Assembly: GCA_946407235.1 (NCBI GenBank)
Contig: CAMJNF010000001.1
Span: 38,849-102,848, forward strand
Source of the DNA: an uncultured Fibrobacter sp.
GTDB lineage: Bacteria > Fibrobacterota > Fibrobacteria > Fibrobacterales > Fibrobacteraceae
Direction: 5' to 3'
DNA: 64,000 nt
Part shown: positions 26,801-36,633 of the stretch, piece by piece
Layout of the letters: every line of letters starts with the position of its first letter
Numbering within the stretch: position 1 is the first letter of the stretch
The notes under the pieces: generated by a model
What the model was told of the DNA's origin: nothing
The model's input: the letters and a program-made list of their open reading frames with translations, nothing else
Databases searched by the model: none
Program-made: the position numbers and the translations under genes

Positions 26801-27957
26801 TTCTGAAATTTGAACGCAGGTGCAGGACGGAAGCGAACATTATCGGTTTCAAATAACGAAACGCTTGTTGCACCAATCGTGCCGTTAATTTTATTCCAAA
26901 CATATCTATTACATGCTATCGACATTGTGGGAGTTATATGACCAACATCTCCCGAGATTGGATTTCCGCCACAATCCGCTTGTACGTATGCCGTATTATC
27001 ATTTGTATAAAGATAAGGATAACCCCCTGTTTCTGGATAATCGGGATCTCCGATCGCCAATACATCGTCAAAATACCAAAAATACACATGTGTTTTTGCT
27101 AATAAAGAAACCGGTAAAAAATTAAAATCCAAAGAAATTGCTTGAATACCACCAACAACCGGATGTTCACGAGAATAATCATAAGCAACAAGAGCACCCG
27201 CATAAGTATTTGAGCCCATCTCATAAACCAATTGATTCGGCTCATTATCAACCCAAGCTATCATAGCCTTTGCATCATCAAATCCTTTTGCAATCCATCC
27301 ATCACGAACTTGACCATTTTGGACAATGAACATCGATCTTGGATAAGCCTCATCGAGCGACTGCCATGCATAGCCGTTAAAAACAGAAGGTTTAGCCCAC
27401 CCATCCTTATTGGCTATATAATTACCGTATTGATCTTTGTCATTATACTGCCACAACTGAACTTGAACTTCACCATCTACGTAGAACAAAACCTGCAAAG
27501 AATATTCATGGCCATCAACTGTAAAACGTCCAAATTCAAAAGCAACGTATTTGACTTTTTCATCAGAAGTAGGTGATTTGAGATCACCTTCAAAATACTT
27601 CCACTTGAAGGAGCTACCCAACGATCCGTCCCTGTTTAGAGGCTGAACAAACGGATGGTTTAGCAGATTCAAATCAGCCGAATACGATCCAAATGCAACA
27701 CGACCATTCCTGTAAACAGAAAGACTGCTGTAAGTCTTGCCCATATACGAAATATGGTAGTCATCGTCTAGCAGAATCTCAGTAACACCACCTGTTGCGA
27801 ACACACGTTCATTCGCACCATCCATATCAACCCAGCTCGGCAAAAAATATTTTTCTGTCGTATTTTTATCGCGATCATTGCCGAAAATAGAGTTTTGCGG
27901 AATTGCATAGCAAACAACAGCCAGAAATGTAATCAAAGTATAAATAAACTTTTTCAT
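22780..27957 (-). CDS. Rhs/YD-repeat protein (B gene, cassette 1) with JAB/MPN-like C-terminal tip candidate
   Basis: Signal peptide, YD repeats, core end KKLYFGARYFDPFFGLWLTPDPAGQFANPYTYGGDPVNYVDPNGE, Gly/Ala-rich segment, tip with HNHP motif. Confidence 0.9.
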   Translation of the reverse strand: MKKFIYTLITFLAVVCYAIPQNSIFGNDRDKNTTEKYFLPSWVDMDGANERVFATGGVTEILLDDDYHISYMGKTYSSLSVYRNGRVAFGSYSADLNLLNHPFVQPLNRDGSLGSSFKWKYFEGDLKSPTSDEKVKYVAFEFGRFTVDGHEYSLQVLFYVDGEVQVQLWQYNDKDQYGNYIANKDGWAKPSVFNGYAWQSLDEAYPRSMFIVQNGQVRDGWIAKGFDDAKAMIAWVDNEPNQLVYEMGSNTYAGALVAYDYSREHPVVGGIQAISLDFNFLPVSLLAKTHVYFWYFDDVLAIGDPDYPETGGYPYLYTNDNTAYVQADCGGNPISGDVGHITPTMSIACNRYVWNKINGTIGATSVSLFETDNVRFRPAPAFKFQKNNSENVTLKFTNIEYKLRQRPMVRFLPPQPEFYLATSTNEGGRILVESLEGPSPYWLYKGQKVKAEIRATVGSVIKSVKFNGVDVYRYDEALKEGALLTESEIGVAGVRQYFSEIGYNLAERISFYVDETVMSMALEVEFAPCDGRRLDPVTPQMVTTRNYLDPETMTGARRSASAVIKGSFGETVQKQDSLIALDDLGNPVEHNYVVSAYYTDDFQQKNYSPSDFVHVANNFEYLDMACYECVKKANAYYDGSDVFDQPYAEGYAYVQYEKRYGNTEGSNGTSYGIADASFEKIPEQAESWTIPVYSENEFIIKEHLNKDDIKPYYKNQHSKSGVAKYSLTVSRDAEGHFSQKIVNSKGLVKSTWRMIGDKVHIVKYDYDEFDRLKKITPNGNSKLAITYSYNDRGQVVETKDPDRGVTKTAYDKYGRVRFIQNAAQKARNRFSAIIYDEQGREIAAVEVLKGHDFGKPDVALNSANYIPYNRTLYGMPDAQTLRSYGLNVDATLISSILSNMTNVREKNVGATFAYDAEGNLAVAKMASYDRIGRKTRQWIIYAMQGMPAVELSYEYNQADELTHSSFGEWDAGTSAFVPRAERYRSYDAAGRLLKIEDENHKALATYEYTKNGNVKSKSYYDRGDLVYKKTILRDVHSRPTEIIYQNASGATLYTDKVVSYANALVGRVTKAQHEWKNLEGRGNVTRTGTYSYDGDGRLTKVEGSLPGEYRYDGAEGQMTYKQEGPNTVETSYSDDRYRPAGFSVNGESSNADVEYFKYDAAGNVWYDKRARVAYRLNAAGLPEEAYVLSEGRTEPTLAQVNDAKNPLTDVDETMRMAYDEGGQRIWTAFKGAGIDYEITTMSGVGEYQADHIGNGGNDEFALKRMDLVAGGFRNMDDGKAYFPVTDAQGNIRGYASTAGLQSAYDYYAYGTADEIMHGPSDDNKRWQGKEYDGPIKKLYFGARYFDPFFGLWLTPDPAGQFANPYTYGGDPVNYVDPNGEVVHIVVGAIIGAVVGTVTGIVQCTAPGGGSCGKSVGIGFVGGAAVGAAAAATGGVAAEAAGAGLGGAIAGGAAGGAVGGFGNYATQSLINGTGMSWSGAWDATWKGAAAGAIGGAAGSIAGNFMAYSYAQLVGGFAGGASGSAINGGSGWEILRGGLMGAGMAYISDVADTYFGDHTLYSIEKNEYIEYDKKGAGHIVGNENETPSEIQKSVFNDFEKRVPAEGEVFRLYDKNGKFVEGSQSFSAKPETGYVSGEQVTITKTELTTDAVKFMKGETGWHAIHNHPKSPYPSTGFVSPSSKTLIGDARIAQLYPTGNHYVYQKNENSWIRFYVDSDNFVHHRYQYW

Positions 27958-27970
27958 GTTTCAATCTCCC

Positions 27971-30900
27971 TTATCTGACAACGGCATCCGGTTGAATCGT
28001 TATTTCTCTTGCCCATATTTGCCCGTCCCAGGTATAGCGGCTGGCAATATTAGCGGTGGCATTCGGCGCAACAAGAACCGCCCTTATGGAAGAGATTACT
28101 CCCAAGTAGAGACTGCCCGTATTTGTATAGATGAACAAGTCTTCCGCCGTTCCCGCCGTATTCACCTCGACACGGTCACCGAGACTAAACGTATTCTGGA
28201 CCCACACGCGGATTGGGGTTACGGAATTATTGAAAGAAAGCTTAGCATCCGATTCAATATTGAACGACTCGAAATTGTAAACGCCACCCACGAAGGTTAC
28301 ATTGGCTCCAGCATAAACATGCAGATGCTTGTACATGCCCGGTTGAACAGTCACAGTCTGACCGCCGTAAACAATCAAGTCTTCACTACCATAGGGAACA
28401 TCCTGTACAACAAGGTTTGGCAGGTTCATCGGTTCGTTAAACAAGAATCCGTATTGAGCCCCAGACTGGACACTAACAGATCCACCCGCAACGACCTGTT
28501 CCGTATAGGAGTTATTCCTAAGTTCAACATCGCCTGTTGCATAAAGCATTATGGAGATATTAGCGTTCGAGCCAACATTTGCAGAAGCACAACCATAAGA
28601 GCCTCCATTTAAGACCACACGGTCCGCAATATTCAAGTGTCCTGTCGTAAAGACCTTGTACTGCATCAAAGATGTATATTCTTCAGGAATATTTTCACTC
28701 ACAGAAGAAGAACTAGATAAAGTCGAACAACCGTAGTCACAACTGCTGGAACTAGATTCAATCAAGCAACCATCGTAATCACAGCTGCTGGAGCTTTGGT
28801 TATTGCCGGAGTTGCTACTACTAGAGCCAAAAGAAGATTGCTCGTAGCAAGGTGTTTCAACCCACCACCAGGTATCGGAAGCCACCTCACTAATCCAGAT
28901 AGGATTGTCATTTACTCGATCCGGGTTCATCGTGTAGCACTTGCCCGTTTCCATGTCCTGCAAACCAGAATCGAAGCATTTTCCGCCATAATTTCCGTCA
29001 CCATTTACAAAAGCAACGCACTTAGAGCTGGAACTTGATTCACCAGCGCAACCATTTCCGTTCATGCAGCTACTAGAGCTCTGGTTATTGCCGGAATCAC
29101 TACTAGAACTAGATCCAACTAAGCAGCCTTCATAATCACAGCTACTGGAGCTCTGATTATTGCCAGAATCACTGCTAGAACTGTAATAAGGAGGAATACT
29201 AGAACTAGATCCAACTAAGCAACCTTCATAACCACAACTACTAGAGCTCAAATATGGAGAAACGCTGCTAGAACTATTATAGACAGGATTGTTTCCAGAG
29301 CTAGAAGAACTCAAGAACGGTGTAATAAACTCATTTCCCTTGTTCTTTCCGCACGAACCATCTTTGAACTTATAAATTCGCAAATTTCCCTTTGCATCGC
29401 TAAACTTTACAATTTCAAAATAAGTATCAGAACACGTTTCAGGGAATACCATGTCTACGCAAGTACCCATATAATAATTCTGATTATTGTATTGCATTGT
29501 CCAGAAAGCATTAAACTGGAAACAGATTGTCCTCTTTTTAGAATAGCCGTAACTTATGAACGTATACTCCCTACGGTCCGTACCGTCATCAGTCTGAACT
29601 ACGTTTTCATCGACTAACTCCGTTTTTCCGTCATCACTGGTAACACTCACGTTTGCTTCAGGAATAACTTCTTTTTCAACAACAACATTGTATGCAAGGA
29701 AATCATTGTCTACATCATACACTTTGACTTTGATTGTATTCGGTCCTGGAGTGAGAGGAATATCCATCAAGGTACTGTTGTTATGAGAACCGCCAAACAA
29801 CTGATCAAGCGGATCAAACCAAGAATTTGTTCCACATGACGGTTCACTCGACTTCCACTTGGCAACAGGCTTTTCGTTATTTTCAACAACAATTGAGCAA
29901 GCATGATTTGTATTGCTAAGAACAGGTTTAATTGTTATATGGGAAACATTGGAGGCTACAGTAGCGCCATAATTCAGTATATACTGTCTAAAGTTCGATG
30001 CAATAGACGTACCTGGCACATTACCCAACGACAGCAACGTCAAGTCCTTATCGCCATTCGCAGAATACTTCTGCGGGACAATATGGTTTCGACGAAGAAG
30101 ATTATTCGACAAAGCGCCTTCTCTATAAACAACATAAGGGGTCCCTAAATTATCTATGGCAAGATCAGCACTTTCTTTTTCATTCAGGACATCTGCAAAT
30201 GCGGGCTTGCCAACAGAATGCCATCTAGAACCATTGTACTTTATTACAGTCAAATTATTCAAATTAGATTCATTCGCAAACATCACATAAGGATATTCAT
30301 TATCTTGATTATCCGTATATATTTCAATATCAAACGGATCAGAATCATCCAAGTACGCAATAATCCGCTGTTCTTCCTCTACAGAGGACGAATATATTGA
30401 TGCGCTAACGGACTGGTCCAAAATCGGATCGAATAAGATTCCTTCCTTTTCAACGATTTTGTCATCAAGCAAAACATTCTTGACCTGATTTGTTCCCTTA
30501 AACACGCTCAAAGCATACTTATTCTTCAAGACATCCATATCCATGGAAGTTCCTTCTTTCGGAACAAGCTGATATAGGACGGCCAAGTACAGGCCGTTCT
30601 TACCCTTAGCCAACTTAATCCGTTTGGCAGTCGTAATCGGCATTTCTTCATCATTGAATTTCGCATAAAGAATATCACCATTCACATCGGGAATCTTCGA
30701 TGAAACATTATTCTCATTACTAATTTTCGAAAGTCCTGCCCAAACCGATTCGTCAACGGCACTAGAAATTTCAGAGCCTTGATACAAGCGTTTTACAACC
30801 ACAAAATTAGGGGATGCAGTATTTTTTTCAACATTCTTTTCATTTCCGTCTTTATCTAAAACAACTTCATTTATCGGAGCTTCTTGTTTATACGCATCAA

Positions 30901-33900
30901 CAACACCGATATAAGCCACATAAGGAAGCCCATCATTGCCAAAAATCATATCCGCATCAATGACTTCGCCATCACTAACAATATTCTGTTCAAGAACTGT
31001 TCGCTGCCCTTCTGTATCCAGACGTAAGGTATTGCCCACAGTTTTCCAGCTATTTCCTTCTTTTTTCTTTACGATAAGGTGTTTACCCACAGAACCTGTC
31101 TTTACAACCTTTTTTCTTGACACACCCTTATCATCTTCATCAATTTTAATCGTAACGGTTTCAACATCCTCTTTTGTAACCGTATTAAGCGACTGTTGAT
31201 ACAAAACATAGGGCTTCTTATCATGACCAACCGCAAAATGATATAAGCCATAACGTTCACCTGCACTTCCTAGATTGGAAGAACAAGCCCCCTGATCAAA
31301 GTCTCTTCCATATTCAGGTTTACATACAAACGCAGTAGTATTATTAAACTTTACAATTTTTTGACCATTACCATCTTTTTCTGTCCAGCTTTCCTTAGCA
31401 ACATACGGGAGCGCAAGAACATAGGATTCATCGCCGTAAGCATCGGCTTTCAACAAATCCTGATTTACATCCAGATACCCTTTACTCTCCGACCACGCAT
31501 TGCCTCCAAATTTGGACGCAGTCATACCATTCTTGGGCAAATAGAGCAACTGATTAGGAGTTGATGAAGATGCAAATACAGGATTACGTCCGACAGAAAG
31601 CGGACCACCATGGTCGATCCATCCCGTTGTAGCCTTCGCTATTTCAATCGTATAGTAATTACCTTCGAACGGCAAGACATCGATAAGAAGGTACCAGTTC
31701 AAAAAATCTTTCATCGATAATGTCGCATCCTGCAGAACACCACAACAAGAGGATTTCCAGTCTTGAGGCTTGACTTCTTCACCGGCCTTTATAAACGCAT
31801 ACTGGACACGATCGTTTTTCTGTTCGGTCTTCCAGCTGACGTCTATTTCATCTGTATTATTCGGAACAACATATCGCATAGTTGAGCCGTTCTTTATACC
31901 ATGGATAACATTCCCATTAATCTTAAGCTCTACCAGATTGCCAGTCCCCACAGGATTTGCTCGACAGTCACTTACACGATACTCGGTCTCCGACAGTTTG
32001 ACAAGATTTCCATCGTTGTCCTCGCCAAAAGTCTGTACAACACGCCCGTTATCATCAAGGACGCTGTAGGATCCGATACCGCGGTCATTCACCGTCACAA
32101 CAGGCTTGTTCCACTGTCTATTCCAATACGTAATGGTTGCAGATGCATCGGATGGGATAAAGAGGACATTCTGTGCATGCATGCTTTTGTTGTCTTTCGG
32201 CTTCAGTTCGAACGAATGTGTATTTTTAGTCAACATTCCGTTCCACTCGACCTGCTGCCACTTGCCATTTCCCAGCAAATCCCATTCCTTCACCTGAACG
32301 CCATCAACAAGCAGAGTCACCTTGGACGGGTCCACATTCGGACCTTGCACCCAAGCGGAAAACACATAGCGTTTATCCTTTTCCGTCTTTACCGACCCCC
32401 TAAGATTTTTTCCTCTCGCAGGATTGACCAAAATTGCATTCGAAGCAAAACGCCCATAATAATTGGGGTCATCACGATGATCATAATTAGGGTTAACTGG
32501 ACCACCCTTACCACAACTGCTATTTCCATGTGGATTGTACCAATCGGTTGCATTTCCGCATACAAAGGGAACTATCCAATATTGGTTATTCCTAAAGTTC
32601 AAGGAATGTTCCACATTTTCGTTGGATTCGTCAACGGCGGTTCCCGGCAACAGGAAAGATTCTTCATAGCCAGCATTTACAACGTTGCCCAGCAACAAAC
32701 CAGTCACCCTGTTTTCATAGAATGCGGACGACTTTATGCCGAGTTCGTCAACAGACTGGATAGCCTTGTAATTTTCATACGTTGTATAATTCGATGACAT
32801 TTTCCAGTTGGCGTCATTTGTCGGGACCGCTGTTTTGTTAAAGGAATAAGTCGAAGACGGATCCATCTTCGTATACGACCATACATCTTGAATTACATAA
32901 TAACCGTTTACGGACTTGTATCTGGAAACGTTTGCAGATACCACATTCTTTCCGTTTTCCCCACATGCACCTAGACAATCCCTCGTTTCATATTCTTCCT
33001 TCAAACGATTGGCATCTTTCATTTTGCTATAATCTTTCTCTTCGGCAGCATAGACAATACGTTTTTCCTTATCAGGATGGTCTTTACTAGGATCGTTATT
33101 CGGTTCTTTCCCGTCAAGATAAGTCTTAACAGAGGAAATTTGGCCATTCAACTTAGAATACCCATACTGAACAATCGATTTCGATTTATTGCTTTCAGAG
33201 ATTTCTTGTTTGATTCTATCTTGATAAATAAACGTAGGCCATTTCGGATCTTGATCATCCCCATGATAACGTTCATAAACGGTCTTTTTAATATTAGTTA
33301 CAATATCTTTTTCATCCTGATCAGCTCCCGGAATTTTCGTAATTTCTTCGCAAATCTGACCAGCACCTAAGCCTAAATTCTCTTTTGAATTAAACTTGCA
33401 AAGAATCTTGTCTTGGACACCAATGCCATTCATTTTTACCATGTATCCAGCAATAACAGGCGTGTTATTCACAAAATCGAACGAAACATCCTTGTCCCTT
33501 CCATACATATCTTTATCAACATAATCGTATTCATAAGAAACAACCTTGTCAAGCACAGGATCTTCAATAATTTTTTTCGTTACGATATAGAATCCAAAAT
33601 TTTTCGTGAAACTGTCCGATTTTTTGAAATAAATTGTCGATGCATTTCCACTTTCAACGACAAAGAAATTGCCGCCAAGAGACCTATAATCATCAGTCCA
33701 GTTCACATCGTCACCATCAAAGGTATCCATATTCCACTTGGCTCCATCCCATGTAAGAGCCTTGTTTGACGTACGGTCAATGTACCAGTCTGTTCCGACC
33801 ATTACACTAGTCTTTCTCCTCGAATTATCGAGGTTTTGAGCACCGGTATTGCTCCACACCCCATCGCGAAGTTCATAGCGGTCCAATAACGCACCCCTAT

Positions 33901-36367
33901 TCGTAGATGTCCAAATAGGTATTTTAATTTTCTTTTTCTTAATTTTCCAGAAAGTGGGATACGGAATCGAAAACGTTATATAATATTGGACTTGGAGCGG
34001 TTCCCTTGCTATAAAGAAATTATTTCCCGAGCAACCGTCCCATTCCGATTCATAGAAGAAATCCCAAGTATCGCCATCAACCATATCCTGATTTTTATAC
34101 GGTGTTGACCATGATTCGCCATTCCAATAGAACACGCTCATGTCATCGCCATCGTCATGTTTTATGACAAAATAATCCGATCCATAGGCTTGAATACTCG
34201 GTTCACTTTGGACACCATCAAGATCCCAATGCGTATTATCCCAATAGGCTTCATTTTTACCACCATTGGGTTCATACCACTGGAAAACATCAGCGTTATG
34301 ACCAAGCGGTCCACGGGATTCTGTCGCTCCGTAAACCATATTACCACTAAACACATAAGTGTTATCATCATCTAAATCATCATCGTAGTATGTACGAACC
34401 AACTTTGTCTTATCATGATTGAACGTATAAATTTTCAAGCGGCCATTATTGCCACCGTCAGTTCCCAAATAGAATAAGCCTATATGATTAGTCGATGCAT
34501 AAACCTTTATAAGCTGTCGGTCAAAATAACCATCCTCAGCCGCAAAACCATTCTCTACGTTACCATCTTTATCAACAAAGTCATTTTCGGTATAAGAAGC
34601 ACCCCATGAAGTCCAAGGAATCGTAAGAGTTATTTTACTACGTGGACTAGCTTCGTCAATTCTTGATTTCAAAAGGAAGCCTGCACCAAGTGTAACATTT
34701 TCACGGACACCGCCATCATCGACAGATTTCTTTTTTTCGAACTTTTTGCCGTTCCAAACAACCGGAGTGTACTTATACCTGTTTCTATCGGCACTAAGTT
34801 CCTTAACATAAATAAACCAGCCCTTGTCACCAATCATAAACGATGCATGATCCGAATTTTTCATATCATCGTCATTATTAAAAGATTCTGCTTCATACCA
34901 CTTACCAAAGGCACGAACATACACAGAAACATAACCACTCGGGTTAATACCAGCAATATAAGGAGTCCCATCCTCCAGATATCCAATCGAAGAGACCTTC
35001 TTCAAGTTTATTACTTGACTATGAAGCAGGGTTCCTCCGGCCTGCGAGGTCATCTGGTAAGTATATTTAAACTCGACTCGACCACAATTGGGGCCTTGAA
35101 TCGCGGTCATCATTCCAAAGGGAGCATTGTTCTCCGCTAGGGAACTACTTTCGTCAGTATTGTACTCGTATGTTTCGCGATCGAAAACCTTATTACTGGA
35201 ATTGGTAAATATTACTGATTTAAGGATACGCTTTACATAACGGCTATCCTTCTTAACATTCAAAGGTGAAAAAGAAAAGCGGGTCTTGGGTGCAAAGGAT
35301 AAGGCTTCATAGCAGAATTCGACAGTACTTACAAGGTTTCCGTTCTTCCCATAAAAAACGACCTTTTCCAAATAATGGCGTTCAACGGGGTCGACAAATC
35401 CATCAGCATCATTTTCATCAATTTCACGATCCCCCAACAAATCTAAAAACTCATCAGCAAAAGCGCCCTCGCCCTTTGGCTTTAAAATAAATTCAACTTT
35501 TTCACCATCAGACGACTCGACTTTCTGCAAATAACATTCCTTAGTGTACTTAGCTACTGAGGGTGTACCCTTAAAAGCCAAAGCCTCTCTCTTTTGCATA
35601 TAGGTATAGGAGAGATAATTACCCTTCAAATCCTCCATTTTCTGAAGGTTCCATACATTCGGGTAAAGGCGCGGAGTTCCACCAAGATTTTCGCCAACCA
35701 TGCCATAAGTATCCGGCCAGCAAAGGACGTACTGGGTCGCATTTCCTAAAAGTTTCCCATTTTGGAAATCATTTCGGCCAAGACTTTCCATATCGTTTTT
35801 GCTCAAAAAATCACCATAACGATACTTACGTCCCGAATCGTCAGTCACAACCCAGCCAACAATAAATTTATACTTATACTTGCCATAGTTAACATTTTCT
35901 ACAATTTCCGGCTCTATTTTCCAATATGGCAAATTAGTGATCCACCATTTATATTCGCCTTTTCGCACTTCTTGCTTAATAATCTTGTGACGGTTTCCTT
36001 CTGCAGTTAACAAGTAATAAGAATCATCGTCTAAGCTCATGGAATTGTTATGTTCGCATATAATTTTTGCAAAACCCATCGCCCAACCAAGCCCAAGCCA
36101 TCCTGTAGGCGACACATCGTTTCTATTATTAACAGATTGAGTTACATTGCCTGAATAACTCATTGCAAACGAAGCCTGTACATCACCAGCAGATAGCGAC
36201 GCTAAATTTTTGCTAACACTTACTGTTCCTGATAGCGGGTTCACCCCTGCATCAGCAGACATATACTGGTTAAAAGGGCTCCCGGTCTCCGCGGATTGGG
36301 CATAGAGATCCACGTTCAACAGCATTACGATTGCTGCGCATACAAATTTCATATATTTAGACAACAT
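27971..36367 (-). CDS. Giant exported SpvB/TcB-like protein (A gene, cassette 1), paralog of 12759-20369
   Basis: Signal peptide; SYSGNVTQSVNNRNDVSPTGWLGLGWAMGFAKII; same domain order; Ser/Cys-rich linker; C-terminal beta-helix-like domain ending WDGQIWAREITIQPDAVVR. Confidence 0.8.
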   Translation of the reverse strand: MLSKYMKFVCAAIVMLLNVDLYAQSAETGSPFNQYMSADAGVNPLSGTVSVSKNLASLSAGDVQASFAMSYSGNVTQSVNNRNDVSPTGWLGLGWAMGFAKIICEHNNSMSLDDDSYYLLTAEGNRHKIIKQEVRKGEYKWWITNLPYWKIEPEIVENVNYGKYKYKFIVGWVVTDDSGRKYRYGDFLSKNDMESLGRNDFQNGKLLGNATQYVLCWPDTYGMVGENLGGTPRLYPNVWNLQKMEDLKGNYLSYTYMQKREALAFKGTPSVAKYTKECYLQKVESSDGEKVEFILKPKGEGAFADEFLDLLGDREIDENDADGFVDPVERHYLEKVVFYGKNGNLVSTVEFCYEALSFAPKTRFSFSPLNVKKDSRYVKRILKSVIFTNSSNKVFDRETYEYNTDESSSLAENNAPFGMMTAIQGPNCGRVEFKYTYQMTSQAGGTLLHSQVINLKKVSSIGYLEDGTPYIAGINPSGYVSVYVRAFGKWYEAESFNNDDDMKNSDHASFMIGDKGWFIYVKELSADRNRYKYTPVVWNGKKFEKKKSVDDGGVRENVTLGAGFLLKSRIDEASPRSKITLTIPWTSWGASYTENDFVDKDGNVENGFAAEDGYFDRQLIKVYASTNHIGLFYLGTDGGNNGRLKIYTFNHDKTKLVRTYYDDDLDDDNTYVFSGNMVYGATESRGPLGHNADVFQWYEPNGGKNEAYWDNTHWDLDGVQSEPSIQAYGSDYFVIKHDDGDDMSVFYWNGESWSTPYKNQDMVDGDTWDFFYESEWDGCSGNNFFIAREPLQVQYYITFSIPYPTFWKIKKKKIKIPIWTSTNRGALLDRYELRDGVWSNTGAQNLDNSRRKTSVMVGTDWYIDRTSNKALTWDGAKWNMDTFDGDDVNWTDDYRSLGGNFFVVESGNASTIYFKKSDSFTKNFGFYIVTKKIIEDPVLDKVVSYEYDYVDKDMYGRDKDVSFDFVNNTPVIAGYMVKMNGIGVQDKILCKFNSKENLGLGAGQICEEITKIPGADQDEKDIVTNIKKTVYERYHGDDQDPKWPTFIYQDRIKQEISESNKSKSIVQYGYSKLNGQISSVKTYLDGKEPNNDPSKDHPDKEKRIVYAAEEKDYSKMKDANRLKEEYETRDCLGACGENGKNVVSANVSRYKSVNGYYVIQDVWSYTKMDPSSTYSFNKTAVPTNDANWKMSSNYTTYENYKAIQSVDELGIKSSAFYENRVTGLLLGNVVNAGYEESFLLPGTAVDESNENVEHSLNFRNNQYWIVPFVCGNATDWYNPHGNSSCGKGGPVNPNYDHRDDPNYYGRFASNAILVNPARGKNLRGSVKTEKDKRYVFSAWVQGPNVDPSKVTLLVDGVQVKEWDLLGNGKWQQVEWNGMLTKNTHSFELKPKDNKSMHAQNVLFIPSDASATITYWNRQWNKPVVTVNDRGIGSYSVLDDNGRVVQTFGEDNDGNLVKLSETEYRVSDCRANPVGTGNLVELKINGNVIHGIKNGSTMRYVVPNNTDEIDVSWKTEQKNDRVQYAFIKAGEEVKPQDWKSSCCGVLQDATLSMKDFLNWYLLIDVLPFEGNYYTIEIAKATTGWIDHGGPLSVGRNPVFASSSTPNQLLYLPKNGMTASKFGGNAWSESKGYLDVNQDLLKADAYGDESYVLALPYVAKESWTEKDGNGQKIVKFNNTTAFVCKPEYGRDFDQGACSSNLGSAGERYGLYHFAVGHDKKPYVLYQQSLNTVTKEDVETVTIKIDEDDKGVSRKKVVKTGSVGKHLIVKKKEGNSWKTVGNTLRLDTEGQRTVLEQNIVSDGEVIDADMIFGNDGLPYVAYIGVVDAYKQEAPINEVVLDKDGNEKNVEKNTASPNFVVVKRLYQGSEISSAVDESVWAGLSKISNENNVSSKIPDVNGDILYAKFNDEEMPITTAKRIKLAKGKNGLYLAVLYQLVPKEGTSMDMDVLKNKYALSVFKGTNQVKNVLLDDKIVEKEGILFDPILDQSVSASIYSSSVEEEQRIIAYLDDSDPFDIEIYTDNQDNEYPYVMFANESNLNNLTVIKYNGSRWHSVGKPAFADVLNEKESADLAIDNLGTPYVVYREGALSNNLLRRNHIVPQKYSANGDKDLTLLSLGNVPGTSIASNFRQYILNYGATVASNVSHITIKPVLSNTNHACSIVVENNEKPVAKWKSSEPSCGTNSWFDPLDQLFGGSHNNSTLMDIPLTPGPNTIKVKVYDVDNDFLAYNVVVEKEVIPEANVSVTSDDGKTELVDENVVQTDDGTDRREYTFISYGYSKKRTICFQFNAFWTMQYNNQNYYMGTCVDMVFPETCSDTYFEIVKFSDAKGNLRIYKFKDGSCGKNKGNEFITPFLSSSSSGNNPVYNSSSSVSPYLSSSSCGYEGCLVGSSSSIPPYYSSSSDSGNNQSSSSCDYEGCLVGSSSSSDSGNNQSSSSCMNGNGCAGESSSSSKCVAFVNGDGNYGGKCFDSGLQDMETGKCYTMNPDRVNDNPIWISEVASDTWWWVETPCYEQSSFGSSSSNSGNNQSSSSCDYDGCLIESSSSSCDYGCSTLSSSSSVSENIPEEYTSLMQYKVFTTGHLNIADRVVLNGGSYGCASANVGSNANISIMLYATGDVELRNNSYTEQVVAGGSVSVQSGAQYGFLFNEPMNLPNLVVQDVPYGSEDLIVYGGQTVTVQPGMYKHLHVYAGANVTFVGGVYNFESFNIESDAKLSFNNSVTPIRVWVQNTFSLGDRVEVNTAGTAEDLFIYTNTGSLYLGVISSIRAVLVAPNATANIASRYTWDGQIWAREITIQPDAVVR
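28690..29320 (-). repeat. Ser-rich linker coding repeats containing SSSSCDYEGCLVGSSSS-type modules
   Basis: Near-identical ~45-50 bp units, e.g. ctagaactagatccaactaagcarccttcataaycacaact. Confidence 0.85.
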
Positions 36368-36598
36368 ATTTCACCCATTATGAATTTGGGCGAGTAATTT
36401 AGAATAAGAACAAAAACTTTCAAATAAGATATTTTATTATTTTTTTCTTTCAACTTATTTTAATTCACATACAATATTATCACAAAATATTAACGGTCAA
36501 CAAGTTAGCAACAAACAAGCAACACAAACTGTTAACAAAATATTACAAATAAAAAGTGACTAAATCCAGGCTTTTTTTAATTTTTTTTATTTTCACTA

Positions 36599-36608
36599 TT
36601 GCTATATT
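36599..36608 (+). promoter_or_regulatory. Candidate core promoter element TTGCTATATT upstream of the FISUMP gene
   Basis: Shared with 20623-20632 at ~25 bp from the start codon. Confidence 0.45.
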
Positions 36609-36633
36609 ACCTTCGTAACAAGGAACATTTTAA

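Noticed and set aside
28690-29320. Possible CRISPR array (regularly spaced near-identical units)
   Set aside because: Units are in-frame coding modules of the A1 Ser/Cys linker, with variable spacing and no cas genes.
31901-32797. 298-aa plus-strand ORF inside the A1 gene
   Set aside because: Antisense to a continuous 2798-aa frame with consistent paralogy to A2.
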